The notes beneath the pieces were generated by a model. That model did not search any database. It was not told the DNA's origin and saw only the letters and a list, made by a program, of their open reading frames with translations. From assembly GCA_023436075.1 (NCBI GenBank), contig JAEZKS010000298.1, positions 1-5,832 on the forward strand: DNA of 5,832 nucleotides. The letters are read 5' to 3'. Below, in pieces: positions 5,075 to 5,832 of the stretch. The DNA comes from Methanobacteriota archaeon (GTDB lineage: Archaea; Halobacteriota; Methanocellia; Methanocellales; Methanocellaceae). Position 1 is the stretch's first letter. Each line of letters opens with the position of its first letter. Both the position numbers and the translations under genes were made by a program.

Positions 5075-5832
5075 TTAGTTCGTGTACGCTGCTTTCCCGA
5101 GCTTCGGCTCGAAGAAGGCGTCTTCCTCCGTGCGGATGGCGTGGGAGAAGAGCGCCAGCGGTATTTCCATCGGGCAGCATTCTTCGCACTGTCCGCAGTT
5201 GATGCAGGAGTCCGAAATGTGCGCGAAGCGTCGCAGGTGGAACATCGGGTCGACCGGTAGAGTGCCCGGGCGAACCATGGTGGTGCCACCGTTCTTGAAC
5301 TTGTCTTCGACCGGGAAGCAGACCGGGCACTTGTCGATGCACGCGTAGCACTTGGTGCACCGTGCGGTCTCCGTCTTGATGGTCTCCCACAGGACGGGGG
5401 AGAGCTCGGCGAAGTCCTTCTTGCGCCACTTGTCGGCCAGCTTGTACATCGAGGCCTCGACTTTCGCCCTGATCTCGACGCCCTTGGGGTTGGCCGGCTC
5501 TACGGCGATCTTCTTGGCTGCCGCTGCCTTGGTGATGAGGTCGGCGCCCTTGTCGCTGCAGACTTCGACGAACGTGACCTTGCCGGCCTTGTCGCCGATG
5601 ACGCCCCAGTTGCCGCAGGCGATGTCCGCCTGGCGGGGGACCTTGACCTTGCACCGGCGGCAGTTGCTGCGCCGTCCGTAGCCGCTCTCCTCGAGCTCGT
5701 CGATGGAGATGCCCTTGTGGCTGCCGTCAGCCATCTTGATGATGAACTGACCCTTGTCGATCTCTTCCTTGACCACGGTGTCCGGGTCGACTCCGAACTT
5801 TTCCCGGATCATCTTCCGGGCCAGGACCGGGC
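5075..5832 (-). CDS. fdhB: F420-dependent formate dehydrogenase beta subunit, 5'-partial
   Basis: Flavin- and iron-sulfur-containing subunit that passes electrons between the formate-oxidising FdhA and coenzyme F420 in the cytosol of methanogens. About 252 C-terminal residues are visible. The frame continues past the Met at 5812 to the right edge (PVLARK precedes it), so that Met is not the start; the whole protein is usually near 400 residues. Counting from that Met, a FrhB/FdhB-type cysteine region is at 51-85 (CRRC at 51-54, C66, C85). Two ferredoxin motifs follow, CTKCYACIDKCP (152-163) and CINCGQCEECCP (203-214), each C-x2-C-x2-C-x3-C-P. The pair of C-terminal ferredoxin motifs separates FdhB from the shorter hydrogenase subunit FrhB. 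Codons strongly favour G or C in third position, as expected of a highly expressed gene. It ends in a strong terminator; fdhA is expected outside the window, which cannot be seen. A related FrhB-family F420 oxidoreductase is the main alternative. Confidence 0.88.
   Translation of the reverse strand, partial: PVLARKMIREKFGVDPDTVVKEEIDKGQFIIKMADGSHKGISIDELEESGYGRRSNCRRCKVKVPRQADIACGNWGVIGDKAGKVTFVEVCSDKGADLITKAAAAKKIAVEPANPKGVEIRAKVEASMYKLADKWRKKDFAELSPVLWETIKTETARCTKCYACIDKCPVCFPVEDKFKNGGTTMVRPGTLPVDPMFHLRRFAHISDSCINCGQCEECCPMEIPLALFSHAIRTEEDAFFEPKLGKAAYTN

Noticed and set aside
5037..5654. 205-residue minus frame overlapping fdhB
   Set aside because: Gln/Arg/Gly-rich out-of-frame reading of fdhB, which carries the ferredoxin motifs in its own frame.

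Overview
The window looks like chromosomal DNA from a methanogenic archaeon. The strongest evidence is at the right edge: the C-terminal two thirds of an F420-dependent formate dehydrogenase beta subunit (FdhB) with two ferredoxin-type iron-sulfur motifs. Downstream on the same strand is a MoeA-family molybdenum/tungsten cofactor gene. AT-rich box A-like elements about 25-28 bases ahead of starts or leaders, and a U-rich transcript end, also fit archaea. The moderately high GC content and gene style would suit Methanocellales (Methanocella), but that placement is inference, not a database match.

Layout. From the left edge to 784 (+) is the 3' part of a class I SAM-dependent methyltransferase whose reading frame is open to the edge, so its start lies outside the window. 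It is followed after 37 bases by a five-repeat TPR protein (822-1463, +), probably co-transcribed. A gene-poor stretch (1464-1819) holds an 8-bp perfect hairpin, a periodic (T5A)2T5 tract on the + strand, and two tandem 23-bp units that each fold into a small hairpin. Next come two divergent genes for exported or surface proteins: a small Gly/Tyr/Pro-rich secreted protein with YGMYGP hexapeptide repeats (1820-2293, -) and a 384-residue Thr/Ser/Asn-rich, sequon-rich membrane-anchored or secreted protein (2525-3679, +). Both have recognisable box A candidates in the 231-bp spacer between them. moeA (3684-4871, -) converges on the latter with a 4-bp gap, and partial fdhB (5075 to right edge, -) ends in a strong hairpin-plus-U-tract terminator.

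How they fit together. FdhB carries electrons between the formate-oxidising, Mo/W-pterin-containing FdhA and F420. MoeA-family proteins insert the metal into molybdopterin, so moeA beside fdh is a sensible supply-and-demand pairing, although the terminator and a separate promoter suggest the two are transcribed separately. No function can be assigned to the two surface proteins. No CRISPR array, insertion sequence, rRNA or convincing tRNA is seen. The least explained parts are the 1464-1819 intergenic region, the two surface proteins, and several substitutions at normally conserved MoeA positions.
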